DNA of 64,000 nucleotides from CAWEQW01 sp963811365 (GTDB lineage: Bacteria; Actinomycetota; Actinomycetes; Propionibacteriales; Nocardioidaceae), in contig CAWEQW010000014.1 in NCBI GenBank assembly GCA_963811365.1, positions 62,001 through 126,000 of the forward strand. The letters are read 5' to 3'. The first letter of the stretch is position 1. Every line of letters begins with the position of its first letter. Shown here one piece after another: positions 1-8,016 of this stretch. Under the pieces are notes generated by a model. The model saw only the letters and a list, made by a program, of their open reading frames with translations. It ran no database searches and was not told where the DNA came from. The position numbers were made by a program, and so were the translations under genes.

Positions 1-96
1 AAGGCGGCCCGGGCCGGGCTGGCCACCGCGCTGGCCGCCGGGGCGGTCACCGGCACCGTCGCGGCCGGGGCCGCGCTCCGGCGCCGGCTGCACTGA
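1..96 (+). CDS. C-terminal end of an unidentified protein (partial)
   Basis: The window opens inside a + strand reading frame that runs 31 codons to a TGA at 94-96. The visible tail is Ala/Gly-rich and hydrophobic (about 22 residues) and ends in a short basic stretch (Arg-Arg-Arg-Leu-His). That looks like a final membrane segment followed by a cytoplasmic basic anchor. The next gene converges on it 25 bp away. Nothing here identifies the family; the rest of the gene lies outside the window. Confidence 0.5.
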   Translation, partial: KAARAGLATALAAGAVTGTVAAGAALRRRLH

Positions 97-121
97 CCGA
101 GCACCGCGCCCACCGCGTTCG

Positions 122-1984
122 TCACGGGTAGCCGAGCACCGTGCTCGGGCCCTGGTACGTCGGCGTGACAGCGTCCCCGACGCCGTCGACCACGTGGTCG
201 ATCGTGCCGGCGTGGTTGAGGGACACCGTGAGCAGGTCATGCATCCGCACTCCCGGCCTGACCGGCACCTCGAACGCGTCGTACGCGTGCAGGGTCGGGT
301 CGACGTTCGTGTAGATGTAGCTGCCCAGGCCCCAGGCCTCGTGGGTGCGGACGTCGTCGGCCACCTTGTACGCCGCGTACCCGTCGACCCCGTCGTGCTG
401 CCAGGCTGCCTGGTCCGGGGCGTCGTAGGGCATCTCGTTCTGGAAGAAGACGGTCCGGCCGCGCTCGCCGTTCCACATCAGGTCGTACTTCTGGAAGTGC
501 TCCACGAACAGACCCGTGGCCGTGACGTCGTCGCCGTTCACCACCACGCCGGTGTCCGCGGTGTTCACGGTCCAGCCGACCCCGTTGCCGTGGTCGGCGC
601 GCCACGCCCACACGTCGTCGAGGACCGTGTTGTCGCTGTTGACCACGAGGCTGGTCGTGGCCCGGCCGACGTGCGGGCCGCCGATGCGGAAGAAGACGTC
701 CTGCAGCGCGGTCGGGTCGGCCGGGTCAGCGGCGTGCGGCCCGCCCTTGTCGTGCGAGGAGCCGATGCGGAGCAGGGCCGGCGAGGTGACCGGACCCGCG
801 TCGATGGTCAGCCCGGCGACGTCGACGCCGCGCACGTCGGCCACCGTGAGCGGAACCGCACCGCCCTGTGCGGTGAGCGTGGCCAGCCCGAGGCCGAGCA
901 CGACGGTGTCGGCCCGCTTCACCGCGATGCTCCGGTCGACGTCGTAGACGCCGGGAGTCAGCAGCAGGTTCTTCCCGCGAGCCAGCGCGGCGTTGATGGT
1001 GGTGACCTTGTCGCCGGGCCTGGCGACGAAGAAGCTGCTCAGCGGCAGCGACCTGCCGTGCGTGGCTCCGTCCTGCCAGGTCGTGCCGCGCGAGTGCCTG
1101 CGGACCGCGGGCACCAGGACGCGGTAGCCGCCGGCGTCGTCGACGTACAGGAACGGCTTCTCCTTCGAGACCGGCGTGGTGTCGAGGCTGGTGTACGGCG
1201 GGTCGGGGAAGGACTGTGGCGGGACGGCGCCGGTATCCCCGGAGAACACCTGGTTCCACACCCCGTTGGTCCAGCCGTCCAGGCTCGTGTTGCGGGTGTA
1301 GAACTGCTGCTGGCCGCCGTTGATGACGGTGCCGCCCGAGAACGCGGAGTCGGCGATGAAGCCACCGCTGGCGTACGCCGGGTTGCTGCAGTAGTCCATC
1401 AGCGAGGTGTTGCCCTCGACGTGGACCCGGCGCAGCGGCGCGGCCTGCGAGACGGCCCAGAACTCCGTGCCGGTGTGGCAGCCGGAGCCGCCCGCGACTC
1501 GGATCGTCAGGTTCGACATGGACCGCCAGAAGTTGTCGAGCGCGGTGCAGCTGTCGGGGGCCGAGCACTGGTTGTAGACGTCGACCTTGCCGTTGATCGT
1601 CACATCGGACGGCGACCGGCCCAGCCCGGCGACCTCGGTGTAGTAGCCGACCTGGAAGACCAGTGGCCGGTCCGCGGTCCCGTAGCTGCCCGGCTCGAAG
1701 AGTAGCGCGTACCGCTGCGCACCCATCTCGTTGTCGACCTGCTGGGCGGCGATCGCGTCGACCTCGGCCTGGATCTCGGCCGTCGGCATGCTCGGGTCGA
1801 AGACGACGACGTTCGGGCCGAGGCTCGGACGGGCCGGGGCAGCCGCGGGGGGCGCCGCCGCTGTGGCCGCCGCGCCGGCGGTCGCCGCCAGGATGGTCAG
1901 CGACGCGGCCACGAGGGTGAGCGACCGTCGCCACCCCCCGGCCTGCGACGGTCCCCCGAGACGCCGACGACCTGCTGGTGCCAT
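122..1984 (-). CDS. secreted right-handed beta-helix protein (pectate-lyase/GH55-like; often annotated adenylyl cyclase in actinobacteria)
   Basis: A 620-residue protein. It starts with an Arg-rich n-region, a hydrophobic stretch (about residues 20-40) and an Ala/Pro-rich linker, so it is probably a Sec or Tat substrate. The mature part has the Gly/Asn/Asp-rich repeats of a single-stranded beta-helix, with two helix-like halves (roughly residues 50-260 and 290-600) as in GH55/pectate-lyase-3 proteins. From memory it closely resembles a Streptomyces family labelled adenylyl cyclase or coagulation factor 5/8 protein; I see no cyclase domain, so I do not trust that label. The start at 1984 was chosen because it gives a signal peptide and follows an AGGGGGC Shine-Dalgarno. 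A longer frame extends to 2083. The substrate is unknown; extracellular polysaccharide binding or cleavage is an inference. Confidence 0.7.
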   Translation of the reverse strand: MAPAGRRRLGGPSQAGGWRRSLTLVAASLTILAATAGAAATAAAPPAAAPARPSLGPNVVVFDPSMPTAEIQAEVDAIAAQQVDNEMGAQRYALLFEPGSYGTADRPLVFQVGYYTEVAGLGRSPSDVTINGKVDVYNQCSAPDSCTALDNFWRSMSNLTIRVAGGSGCHTGTEFWAVSQAAPLRRVHVEGNTSLMDYCSNPAYASGGFIADSAFSGGTVINGGQQQFYTRNTSLDGWTNGVWNQVFSGDTGAVPPQSFPDPPYTSLDTTPVSKEKPFLYVDDAGGYRVLVPAVRRHSRGTTWQDGATHGRSLPLSSFFVARPGDKVTTINAALARGKNLLLTPGVYDVDRSIAVKRADTVVLGLGLATLTAQGGAVPLTVADVRGVDVAGLTIDAGPVTSPALLRIGSSHDKGGPHAADPADPTALQDVFFRIGGPHVGRATTSLVVNSDNTVLDDVWAWRADHGNGVGWTVNTADTGVVVNGDDVTATGLFVEHFQKYDLMWNGERGRTVFFQNEMPYDAPDQAAWQHDGVDGYAAYKVADDVRTHEAWGLGSYIYTNVDPTLHAYDAFEVPVRPGVRMHDLLTVSLNHAGTIDHVVDGVGDAVTPTYQGPSTVLGYP

Positions 1985-2018
1985 GCCTGCCCCCTGTGGC
2001 TGCGACGGTGATGCCCCG

Positions 2019-2024
2019 AGGGTA
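2019..2024 (-). promoter_or_regulatory. candidate -10 element (TACCCT) for the beta-helix protein gene
   Basis: TACCCT on the minus strand lies 34 nt upstream of the start at 1984, leaving a short leader that contains the AGGGGGC ribosome site. No convincing -35 is visible, so this rests on one hexamer and its position. Confidence 0.3.
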
Positions 2025-2109
2025 GTCGTCCGGGCACCGATGTCCAGAGGTCGGCTGTGGCCGCGGCCCCGGGCGCGAAGCACCGCTCGGCAGGTAGCAG
2101 CCTGCTAGG

Positions 2110-3267
2110 TCAGTGGAAGACCGAGCTGCGCTGCATCAGCAGCGTGTAGAGGGTCTGCTGGACGGTCTCGCGGACCTGGTCGGTCACGTTGAAGACCAGC
2201 ATGGGGTCGTCCGCGGCGCCGGCGTCGTAGCTGTCGGTGCGGATCGGCTCGCCGAACTCGATCAGCCACTTCGACGGCAGCGGCACCATGCCGAGCGGGC
2301 CCAGCAGCGGGAAGAACGGGGTGATCGGGATGTACGGCACGCCGAGCAGCCGCGCGAGCGAGGGCACGTTGCCGACGAGCGGGTAGATCTCCTCGGCGCC
2401 GACCACCGAGCAGGGCACGATCGGGACGCCCGTACGGATCGCCGCGGACACGAAGCCGCCGCGCCCGAACCGCTGGAGCTTGTAGCGCTCGGAGTACGGC
2501 TTGCCGATGCCCTTGAAGCCCTCGGGCCACACCCCGACCAGCTCGCCTCCGCAGAGCATCCGCTGGGCGTCCTCGTTGCAGGCCAGCGTCGCGCCGGCGC
2601 GGCGGGCCAGCTCGCCGACCACCGGTAGCGAGAAGACGAGGTCCGCGCCGAGCGGTCGAAGGTGCCGTCCGGTGTGGTCGTGCACCGTCACCATCGTCAC
2701 CAGCCCGTCCATCGGGACGGTGCCGGAGTGGTTGGAGACGACGAGCGCGCCACCCCGGTCCGGGATGTTGTCGATGCCGCGCACCTCGACCCGGAACCAC
2801 TTCTGGGCGATCGGACGGACCGCCGCGAGCAGGAACCGCTCGGTGAGCTCGGCGTCGAAGCCGTACTCGTCGACCTGGTAGTCGCCGGTGACCCGGCGCC
2901 GCAGGAACGCCAGGAGCTCCGCGAGCCGGGGCTCCCAGCTCTCCCCGAAGAGCTCGCGGGCGGCAGCGGTCAGCGCGGCGAGCCAGTCGCCCACGGGGAT
3001 GCCGTCGGACGGCGACGGCTCGTTCACGACTGCCCGCTCCGGCTCGGCGGCCGGGGTCACCGGCCGAGCGGTCGCCGCGACCTCCGGCGCCTCGTCCCCG
3101 TGCTCCTCGGCGTCCTGGCCGGTCTGGCGCTGCGCCGCCTTGCGCTGCACGGCACGCCGGGCGGTTGCCGGAGCGAGGGTGCGGGCGGCGCTGGAGGGCT
3201 TGGCGATGCCCGTGCCGCGTCCGGGGCGTCCGCGGGTGCCGAGCGGGATCACCTCCGCGTCAGCCAT
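2110..3267 (-). CDS. lysophospholipid acyltransferase family protein (PlsC-like, Rv0502 type)
   Basis: A 385-residue protein with a long charged, Ala/Arg/Glu-rich N-terminal region (about 110 residues) followed by a PlsC acyltransferase domain. The catalytic block appears as NHSG followed by a conserved Asp seven residues after the His, as I recall for the actinobacterial Rv0502 subgroup, and a WPEGFKG block matches the acceptor-binding E-G motif. Expected role: acyl transfer from acyl-CoA or acyl-ACP to a lysolipid at the inner membrane. It is the last gene of the bS22-epimerase-acyltransferase operon and overlaps the epimerase by 8 bp. The ATG at 3267 has GGGAGG at good spacing; a GTG at 3273 would sit on top of that site. 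The acyl acceptor cannot be read from the sequence. Confidence 0.85.
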   Translation of the reverse strand: MADAEVIPLGTRGRPGRGTGIAKPSSAARTLAPATARRAVQRKAAQRQTGQDAEEHGDEAPEVAATARPVTPAAEPERAVVNEPSPSDGIPVGDWLAALTAAARELFGESWEPRLAELLAFLRRRVTGDYQVDEYGFDAELTERFLLAAVRPIAQKWFRVEVRGIDNIPDRGGALVVSNHSGTVPMDGLVTMVTVHDHTGRHLRPLGADLVFSLPVVGELARRAGATLACNEDAQRMLCGGELVGVWPEGFKGIGKPYSERYKLQRFGRGGFVSAAIRTGVPIVPCSVVGAEEIYPLVGNVPSLARLLGVPYIPITPFFPLLGPLGMVPLPSKWLIEFGEPIRTDSYDAGAADDPMLVFNVTDQVRETVQQTLYTLLMQRSSVFH

Positions 3268-4276
3268 GCCCACCTCCCACGGCCTGGGGGACCCACTCCG
3301 GCGTCGTACGCGTCAGGTGGGCGTCGGGGTTGACGTGCCGTGCGAAGTCGTCGAAGGCGCCGGACGTGGTGTACGCCGGCTCGAACTCCAGCAGGCTGCG
3401 CATCCGGGTGGTCTCCACACCGCGGCCGAAGGTCAGGTAGTCGACGAGGTCCGGCGAGAGCGACACCCGCGCGCCCGCCTGTCGCGCGACCGAGCCCACC
3501 GACCCGAGCGCGAAGGACGGCGCCGGGACTCGCGGGCGGCCGAGTCGGCGGAGCGCCTGGGAGACCATCAGCACCCCGGAGCCGGCGAGGTTGACCGTGC
3601 CGTGGCGGCCGAGCACGGTGGCCTGCCGCAGGGCGTCCATGAGGTCGTCGGCGTGCAGCAGCTGGAGGCGGGCGTCGAAGCCGAGCACCGTCGGCACGAC
3701 GGGGAGCCGGAAGTAGCGGGTCAACGGCGTGTCGACCGTGGGGCCGACCACGTCGGCCGCGCGCAGCATGGTCACCGAGACGTCGGGGCGGCGGCGCGCG
3801 AAGCCGCGCACGTAGCCCTCCACCTCGAGCACGTCCTTGGCGAAGCCGGCGCGGGGCATCCGCTTGGCCGCCATGTCCTCGGTGAACATGGCGGGGTCGC
3901 GGCTCGACGAGCCGTAGACGGCGGTCGAGGACAGCACCACGAGCCGCTCGACGCACGGCGCCTTCTGGCACGCGGCGAGCAGCTGCATGGTGCCGATGAC
4001 GTTGTGCTCCTTCATCGCGGTGCGGCTGCCACCGGCACCGGCGCTGTCCAGGATGCTGAGATGCGCGACGGTGTCGACGTCCTGCCCGGCGATGACCTTG
4101 GCGATCACCGGGTTGCGGATGTCGGCGCGCACGAAGCGGACCTCACCGAGGTCGCCCCGGGGTGGCACGACGTCCACCCCGATGACGCGGTCGACGGCGG
4201 GGTCCGCAGCGATGCGGCGCGCGAACCGACCCCCGAAGTCGCGCGAGACTCCGGTGACCAGGACGACGCGCCCCAT
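3260..4276 (-). CDS. NAD-dependent epimerase/dehydratase (Rv0501/GalE2-like extended SDR)
   Basis: A 338-residue extended short-chain dehydrogenase. The N-terminus carries the nucleotide-binding loop (VTGVSRDFG, a variant of GxxGxxG), followed by VDVVPP (adenine-binding acidic residue), RADIRN, and a Ser-Ser-Thr-Ala-Val-Tyr catalytic region around residue 117. This matches the Rv0501 protein that lies between bS22 and Rv0502-type acyltransferases. Despite the GalE2 name in mycobacteria, the sugar substrate is not established. The start at 4276 lies 4 nt after the bS22 stop, so translation is probably coupled. Confidence 0.85.
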   Translation of the reverse strand: MGRVVLVTGVSRDFGGRFARRIAADPAVDRVIGVDVVPPRGDLGEVRFVRADIRNPVIAKVIAGQDVDTVAHLSILDSAGAGGSRTAMKEHNVIGTMQLLAACQKAPCVERLVVLSSTAVYGSSSRDPAMFTEDMAAKRMPRAGFAKDVLEVEGYVRGFARRRPDVSVTMLRAADVVGPTVDTPLTRYFRLPVVPTVLGFDARLQLLHADDLMDALRQATVLGRHGTVNLAGSGVLMVSQALRRLGRPRVPAPSFALGSVGSVARQAGARVSLSPDLVDYLTFGRGVETTRMRSLLEFEPAYTTSGAFDDFARHVNPDAHLTRTTPEWVPQAVGGGHG

Positions 4277-4280
4277 GGAC

Positions 4281-4382
4281 CTACTTGCCCTGGCGGCGAC
4301 GCTGGATGCGCGTCTTCTTCAGGAGCTTGCGGTGCTTCTTCTTCGCCATACGCTTGCGGCGCTTCTTGATGACAGAACCCAC
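4281..4382 (-). CDS. small ribosomal subunit protein bS22 (33 residues; AURKAIP1/COX24 domain)
   Basis: A 33-codon gene with GTG start, preceded by GAAAGG at normal spacing. The product is almost entirely basic (Lys-Lys-Arg-Arg-Lys-Arg, then Lys-Lys-Lys-His-Arg-Lys-Leu-Leu, ending Arg-Arg-Arg-Gln-Gly-Lys). This matches the AURKAIP1/COX24-type protein found as bS22 in mycobacterial ribosome structures (Rv0500B). It sits in the same place as in Mycobacterium: after the small HTH gene and directly before the epimerase gene. The size and composition are diagnostic. It is too short for most ORF callers and easily missed. Confidence 0.9.
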   Translation of the reverse strand: MGSVIKKRRKRMAKKKHRKLLKKTRIQRRRQGK

Positions 4383-4409
4383 GGGTTACCTTTCACGATC
4401 GGACGGCCC

Positions 4410-4424
4410 GGACGCCGGGCGTCC
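4410..4424 (-). other. hairpin in the bS22 leader
   Basis: GGACGC/GCGTCC forms a perfect 6-bp stem around a 3-nt loop, 28 nt upstream of the bS22 start and downstream of a candidate -10 (TAGGCT, 4441-4446). If that promoter is right, the hairpin lies in the 5' leader of the bS22 operon. No function is proven. Confidence 0.35.
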
Positions 4425-4440
4425 GTGACACGGAAGGACC

Positions 4441-4446
4441 AGCCTA
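4441..4446 (-). promoter_or_regulatory. candidate -10 element (TAGGCT) for the bS22-epimerase-acyltransferase operon
   Basis: TAGGCT on the minus strand lies 58 nt upstream of the bS22 GTG and after the terminator of the HTH gene. There is no clear -35 element. Confidence 0.35.
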
Positions 4447-4518
4447 ACGGGCCGCCCCGACCGTGGAGAAATGCCGTCCGTCACAGCGCCGCGGGCGCGC
4501 GCCAGCGCCTCGTGCACC

Positions 4519-4534
4519 CCGGGCGGGAGCCCGG
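4519..4534 (-). terminator. intrinsic terminator-like hairpin after the HTH gene
   Basis: CCGGGC-GGGA-GCCCGG is a perfect 6-bp GC stem with a 4-nt loop, one base after the HTH stop codon. There is no U-tract, as is common in actinobacteria. It would separate the regulator from the bS22 operon. Confidence 0.5.
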
Positions 4535-4535
4535 C

Positions 4536-4742
4536 TCAGCCGGTCTGGAAGAAGCTCTTGCGCAGGTACTCGTTCACCGCGTCCTCGGGGACCCGGAACG
4601 AGCGTCCCACCCGGACGGCCGGCAGGTCGCCCGAGTGGACCAGGCGGTAGACCGTCATCTTGGAGACGCGCATCACCGTGGCCACCTCGGCCACGGTCAG
4701 GAACCTCACCTCTGACATGTCTCCGGTGTTGCTTGAGGCCAT
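4536..4742 (-). CDS. small helix-turn-helix DNA-binding protein (excisionase/MerR-like, Rv0500A type)
   Basis: A 68-residue protein that is almost only a winged-helix domain: FLTVAEVATVMRVSKMTVYRLVHSG (HTH), then LPAVRVGRSFRVPEDAV (wing). This is the HTH_17/excisionase fold of Rv0500A, the gene next to proC and bS22 in mycobacteria. It has no effector or recombinase domain, so it probably acts as a small global DNA-binding regulator rather than a phage excisionase. The start at 4742 gives the family's usual N-terminus. An ATG at 4766 with GGGGGG upstream would add eight unusual residues and is less likely. The upstream gap (4743-4982) is less GC-rich and probably holds its promoter. Confidence 0.85.
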   Translation of the reverse strand: MASSNTGDMSEVRFLTVAEVATVMRVSKMTVYRLVHSGDLPAVRVGRSFRVPEDAVNEYLRKSFFQTG

Positions 4743-4982
4743 GATGCACCGCTCTTTCAGGCACATTCGCCCCCCGACTTCCCCGCCGGAGACCCACGTA
4801 TGTGCTCCCGTGAGAATAGAGCCTAGTGTGACGGTTGGGGAAGGGGTGGCCTTCTGTCTGTTTTTTACTTGATGTGCCGGCGTGTCGGTTGAACTGTCGG
4901 ACAAGTGCCACACTCGGGCGGACGTTCCCGCCCGCTCCCACCCTGCCACGCGACGCCAACCCGGTGGACGACCGGCCAGGAC

Positions 4983-6164
4983 TCAGGGCATGTGGTCGAG
5001 CCCGTTGAGCGGGAACGCCGCCTCCCGGGTGGCGTGGATCGCCCGGTCCAGCCACGTCGACGGGTCGTAGCCCGTCGACCAGTCGCGGTAGACCGGTTCC
5101 CGGCCGTCGGTCATCCGGAACGGCCCGGTCTGGCCCAGCACCATCTGGATGTGCGCGCGCCAGTCCTCGGGCGTCGGCGTCGACGGCTCGAGCGGAGCCC
5201 CGCCGACGACGGCGAGCAGGTGCGTCCACGCCCGGGGTACGACGTCGACGATCGCGTAGCCGCCCCCTCCGGTGACCACCCACCTACCGTCGCAGACCTC
5301 GTGCGCGAGGTCGTGCAGCGCGACGTAGGTCGCACGCTGACCGTCGACGGTCAGCATCATGTGCGCGAGCGGGTCCTCGATGTGCGAGTCGCAGCCCTGC
5401 TGCGTGACCAGGACGTCCGGCTTGAACTCGCGAAGAAGCGGGGGGACGACGGCGTGGAAGGCGCGCAGCCAGCCGGCGTCCGCGGTGCCGGGGGGCAGCG
5501 CGACGTTGACGGCGCTGCCGGGCGCCTCCCGACCCCCGGTGTCGGTCGGGAAGCCGGTGCCGGGGAAGAGCATCTGGCCGGTCTCGTGCAGGCTGATCGT
5601 GAGCACTCGCGGGTCGTCGTAGAAGATGCTCTCCACGCCGTCGCCGTGGTGCACGTCGACGTCCACGTAGGCCACCCGGCGGGCGCCGTGGTCGAGCAGC
5701 CACCGGATCGCCACCGCGACGTCGTTGTAGACGCAGAACCCGCTCGCCCGGCCGGGCATCGCGTGGTGCAGCCCACCGGAGATGTTCGCCGCGTGCACGA
5801 CCTCGCCGGTCCACACCTTGCGGGCCGCCTCGACCGAGGCGCCGACGACGTGCGCGGACGCCTGGTGCATCCCCTTGAACGTCGGGTTGTCCGTCGTACC
5901 GAGGCCCCAGCTCTCCTCGAGCCGGTAGGGGTCCTCCCCGACCCGGCGCACCGCATCCATGAACGCCTCGTCGTGCACGGTGGCGACGAGCTCGTCGGAG
6001 GCGATCGGCGCCGGCACCGTCGCCAGCCCGCGCGGGCCGATCACCTCGAGGTCGCGGGCGAGCCGGACGGTGAGGTCGACGCGCAGCGGACTCATCGGAT
6101 GCGCGGGCCCGAAGTCGTAGTCGGTCAGCGTCGGGTCGAAGACGACGCACGCTGAGCCGGACAT
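4983..6164 (-). CDS. acuC: AcuC-like class I histone deacetylase family protein
   Basis: A 393-residue arginase-fold deacetylase. Visible active-site blocks are GGLHHAM (His pair), YVDVDVHHGDG (metal-binding Asp and His), QQGCDSH (second metal-binding Asp) and TGGGGYA with the catalytic Tyr. AcuC proteins deacetylate acetyl-CoA synthetase and other acyl-lysines in the cytoplasm; the substrate here is not shown. The gene lies between proC and the HTH gene, which are adjacent in mycobacteria. The ATG at 6164 has no Shine-Dalgarno but has TAGTGT six bases upstream, so a leaderless mRNA is likely. Confidence 0.9.
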   Translation of the reverse strand: MSGSACVVFDPTLTDYDFGPAHPMSPLRVDLTVRLARDLEVIGPRGLATVPAPIASDELVATVHDEAFMDAVRRVGEDPYRLEESWGLGTTDNPTFKGMHQASAHVVGASVEAARKVWTGEVVHAANISGGLHHAMPGRASGFCVYNDVAVAIRWLLDHGARRVAYVDVDVHHGDGVESIFYDDPRVLTISLHETGQMLFPGTGFPTDTGGREAPGSAVNVALPPGTADAGWLRAFHAVVPPLLREFKPDVLVTQQGCDSHIEDPLAHMMLTVDGQRATYVALHDLAHEVCDGRWVVTGGGGYAIVDVVPRAWTHLLAVVGGAPLEPSTPTPEDWRAHIQMVLGQTGPFRMTDGREPVYRDWSTGYDPSTWLDRAIHATREAAFPLNGLDHMP

Positions 6165-6170
6165 GCCGCG

Positions 6171-6176
6171 ACACTA
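6171..6176 (-). promoter_or_regulatory. leaderless -10 element of acuC (TAGTGT)
   Basis: TAGTGT ends exactly 6 nt before the acuC ATG, the spacing expected when transcription starts at the A of ATG. It follows the proC hairpin directly. Confidence 0.55.
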
Positions 6177-6187
6177 CCCCGATTCGG

Positions 6188-6225
6188 CTGCGGTCCTGCC
6201 GGTGTTGTCCGCGCAGCGACCGCAG
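6188..6225 (-). terminator. proC terminator-like inverted repeat
   Basis: CTGCGGTC and GACCGCAG form a perfect 8-bp stem around a 22-nt loop, starting 10 nt after the proC stop and just before the acuC promoter. The position fits a transcription end; there is no U-tract. Confidence 0.45.
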
Positions 6226-6235
6226 AGGGACCGGG

Positions 6236-7039
6236 TCAGGAGCCTTCGGCCAGCTCGCGCGAGCGGTCCCGGGCCGCCTCGAGCGCGGTCAGGAACGCCG
6301 CCCGGACCTTGTGGTCCTCGAGCTGCCGGACCGCGGCGGCGGTCGTGCCCCCGGGCGAGGTGACCCGCTCGCGCAGCACGACGGGGTGCTCGCCGGTCTC
6401 GCGGAGCAGCTTGGCCGAGCCCACGACGGTCTGCACGACGAGCTCCGAGGCGGTGCTGCGCGGCAGCCCGAGGTGCACCCCGGCCTCGATCATCGCCTCG
6501 ACGACGAAGAACAGGTACGCCGGACCAGAGCCGGAGATCGCGGTGACCGCGTCCTGCTGCCGCTCGGGCACCCGGATCACCCGGCCGGTGGAGGCGAGCA
6601 GCGACTCGGCCTCGACGAGGTGCGACTCGTCGCAGTGCGAGCCGCGCGAGATCGCGGCCATCCCCTCGTCCACGAGCGCGGGGGTGTTCGGCATCACCCG
6701 GACGACCGCGACCCCGTCGGGCAGCCGGGACTCGAGGAACGACGTGGTGATGCCGGCCGCGAGCGAGACGACGAGCTGTCCGGGACGCACGACCGGCGAG
6801 ATCTCGGCGAGCAGGTCGGCCATGTCCTGCGGCTTGACCACCAGCACGAGGGTGTCGGCCTTCGTGGCCGCGTCGAGGTTGCCGACCGTCTCGACGCCGT
6901 ACCGCTCGCGCAGCTCGGCGGCACGGTCGGCCCGCTTGTCGCCGACCATCAGGTCGTCGACCCGGCGCCCCGCACGGATCAGGCCGGACAGCAGCGTCTC
7001 GCCCATCACGCCCGCGCCCAGGATGGCGACCGTCGTCAT
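6236..7039 (-). CDS. proC: pyrroline-5-carboxylate reductase
   Basis: A 267-residue enzyme for the last step of proline synthesis: NAD(P)H-dependent reduction of 1-pyrroline-5-carboxylate, cytoplasmic. The N-terminus has the Rossmann loop (ILGAGVMGE). The C-terminal dimerisation domain carries AISGSGPAYLFFVVEAM, the ProC signature, and the VTSPGGTT block. Length is normal. The start at 7039 has a strong GAGGAGG. Proline dehydrogenase, which breaks proline down, ends 40 bp upstream, so synthesis and degradation genes are adjacent and probably co-transcribed in part. Confidence 0.95.
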   Translation of the reverse strand: MTTVAILGAGVMGETLLSGLIRAGRRVDDLMVGDKRADRAAELRERYGVETVGNLDAATKADTLVLVVKPQDMADLLAEISPVVRPGQLVVSLAAGITTSFLESRLPDGVAVVRVMPNTPALVDEGMAAISRGSHCDESHLVEAESLLASTGRVIRVPERQQDAVTAISGSGPAYLFFVVEAMIEAGVHLGLPRSTASELVVQTVVGSAKLLRETGEHPVVLRERVTSPGGTTAAAVRQLEDHKVRAAFLTALEAARDRSRELAEGS

Positions 7040-7079
7040 CGCGACCTCCTCAGGTCCGTCGAGCCGCCGGCCAGGTCGG

Positions 7080-8009
7080 TCACTTCTTCGAGACCAGCGA
7101 GCGCAGGAAGAATGTCAGGTTGGACGGGCGCTCGGCGAGGCGTCTCATCAGGTAGCCGTACCACTCCTGGCCGTAGGGCAGATAGACGCGCACCTTCTCG
7201 CCGGCCTCTGCGAGCCGGCGCTGCTCGTCGGGTCGGATGCCGTAGAGCATCTGGTACTCGTAGCTGCCCTGGGCCCGGCCGTTGCGGGTCGCGAGGGCGC
7301 CGGCGATGTCCACGATCCGCGGGTCGTGGGAGGCGATCATGGGGTAGCCCTGGCCGGCCATCAGCACCTTGAGGCAGCGGACGTAGGACTTGTCGACCTC
7401 GTGTCGCGAGCCGAACGCCACCTCCGGCGGCTCGTTGTAGGCGCCCTTGCACAGCCGGACCCGCGACCCCTCGTAGGCGAGGTCGCGGCAGTCCGCCTCG
7501 GTGCGGTGCAGGTAGGCCTGGAGCACCGCGCCGGTCTCGGGGAAGTCCTTGCGCAGGTCGCGCAGCACGCCCAGGGTCGCGTCGGTGGTGGTGTGGTCCT
7601 CCATGTCGATGGTGACCGTCGTGCCGGCGTTGCGGGCCGCACGGCAGATCGTGCGGACGTTCTCGAGGGCGACCTTCTCGCCCTCCTCGCCGAGCGCCTG
7701 ACCCACTGCGGACAGCTTCACCGACACCTCGGTGTTGCGGGCCAGGCCCTGCTCGGACAGCGCGCCGAGCACGTCGAGGTAGGCCTTGACGGTGGCGTCG
7801 GCGTGCTCGCGGTCCACGGTGTCCTCGCCGAGGAAGTCCAAGGTGACGTGCAGCCCGCGGTCGATCAACGCCCTGGTCGCGTCGACGGCGTCGTCCGTCG
7901 ACTCTCCGGGGACGTACCGCGAGACGATCCCGCTCGAGACCGGCATCGAGCTGACCAGGTTCTTGACCTGCTCGCTGCGCGAGAGCATCAGCAGGGGCTG
8001 GCGCAACAC
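7080..8009 (-). CDS. proline dehydrogenase (monofunctional PutB type)
   Basis: A 309-residue FAD enzyme that oxidises proline to pyrroline-5-carboxylate, usually passing electrons to the membrane quinone pool. Recognisable blocks of the PRODH barrel are LDFLGEDT, VSVKLSA, RLCKGAYNEP, ASHDP, YEYQMLYGIR and YLPYGQEWYGYLMRRLAERP, which form the FAD/proline pocket. Length fits monofunctional Gram-positive enzymes. Pyrroline-5-carboxylate dehydrogenase is not in the window. The start is GTG at 8009 with GGAGGG. That ribosome site overlaps one arm of a strong hairpin at 8017-8060. Confidence 0.92.
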   Translation of the reverse strand: MLRQPLLMLSRSEQVKNLVSSMPVSSGIVSRYVPGESTDDAVDATRALIDRGLHVTLDFLGEDTVDREHADATVKAYLDVLGALSEQGLARNTEVSVKLSAVGQALGEEGEKVALENVRTICRAARNAGTTVTIDMEDHTTTDATLGVLRDLRKDFPETGAVLQAYLHRTEADCRDLAYEGSRVRLCKGAYNEPPEVAFGSRHEVDKSYVRCLKVLMAGQGYPMIASHDPRIVDIAGALATRNGRAQGSYEYQMLYGIRPDEQRRLAEAGEKVRVYLPYGQEWYGYLMRRLAERPSNLTFFLRSLVSKK

Positions 8010-8016
8010 GTGGCCC

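Noticed and set aside
4743..4949. Longer version of the small HTH protein
   Set aside because: The upstream 69 codons read like promoter DNA (less GC-rich, no similarity), and the family normally begins just before the HTH.
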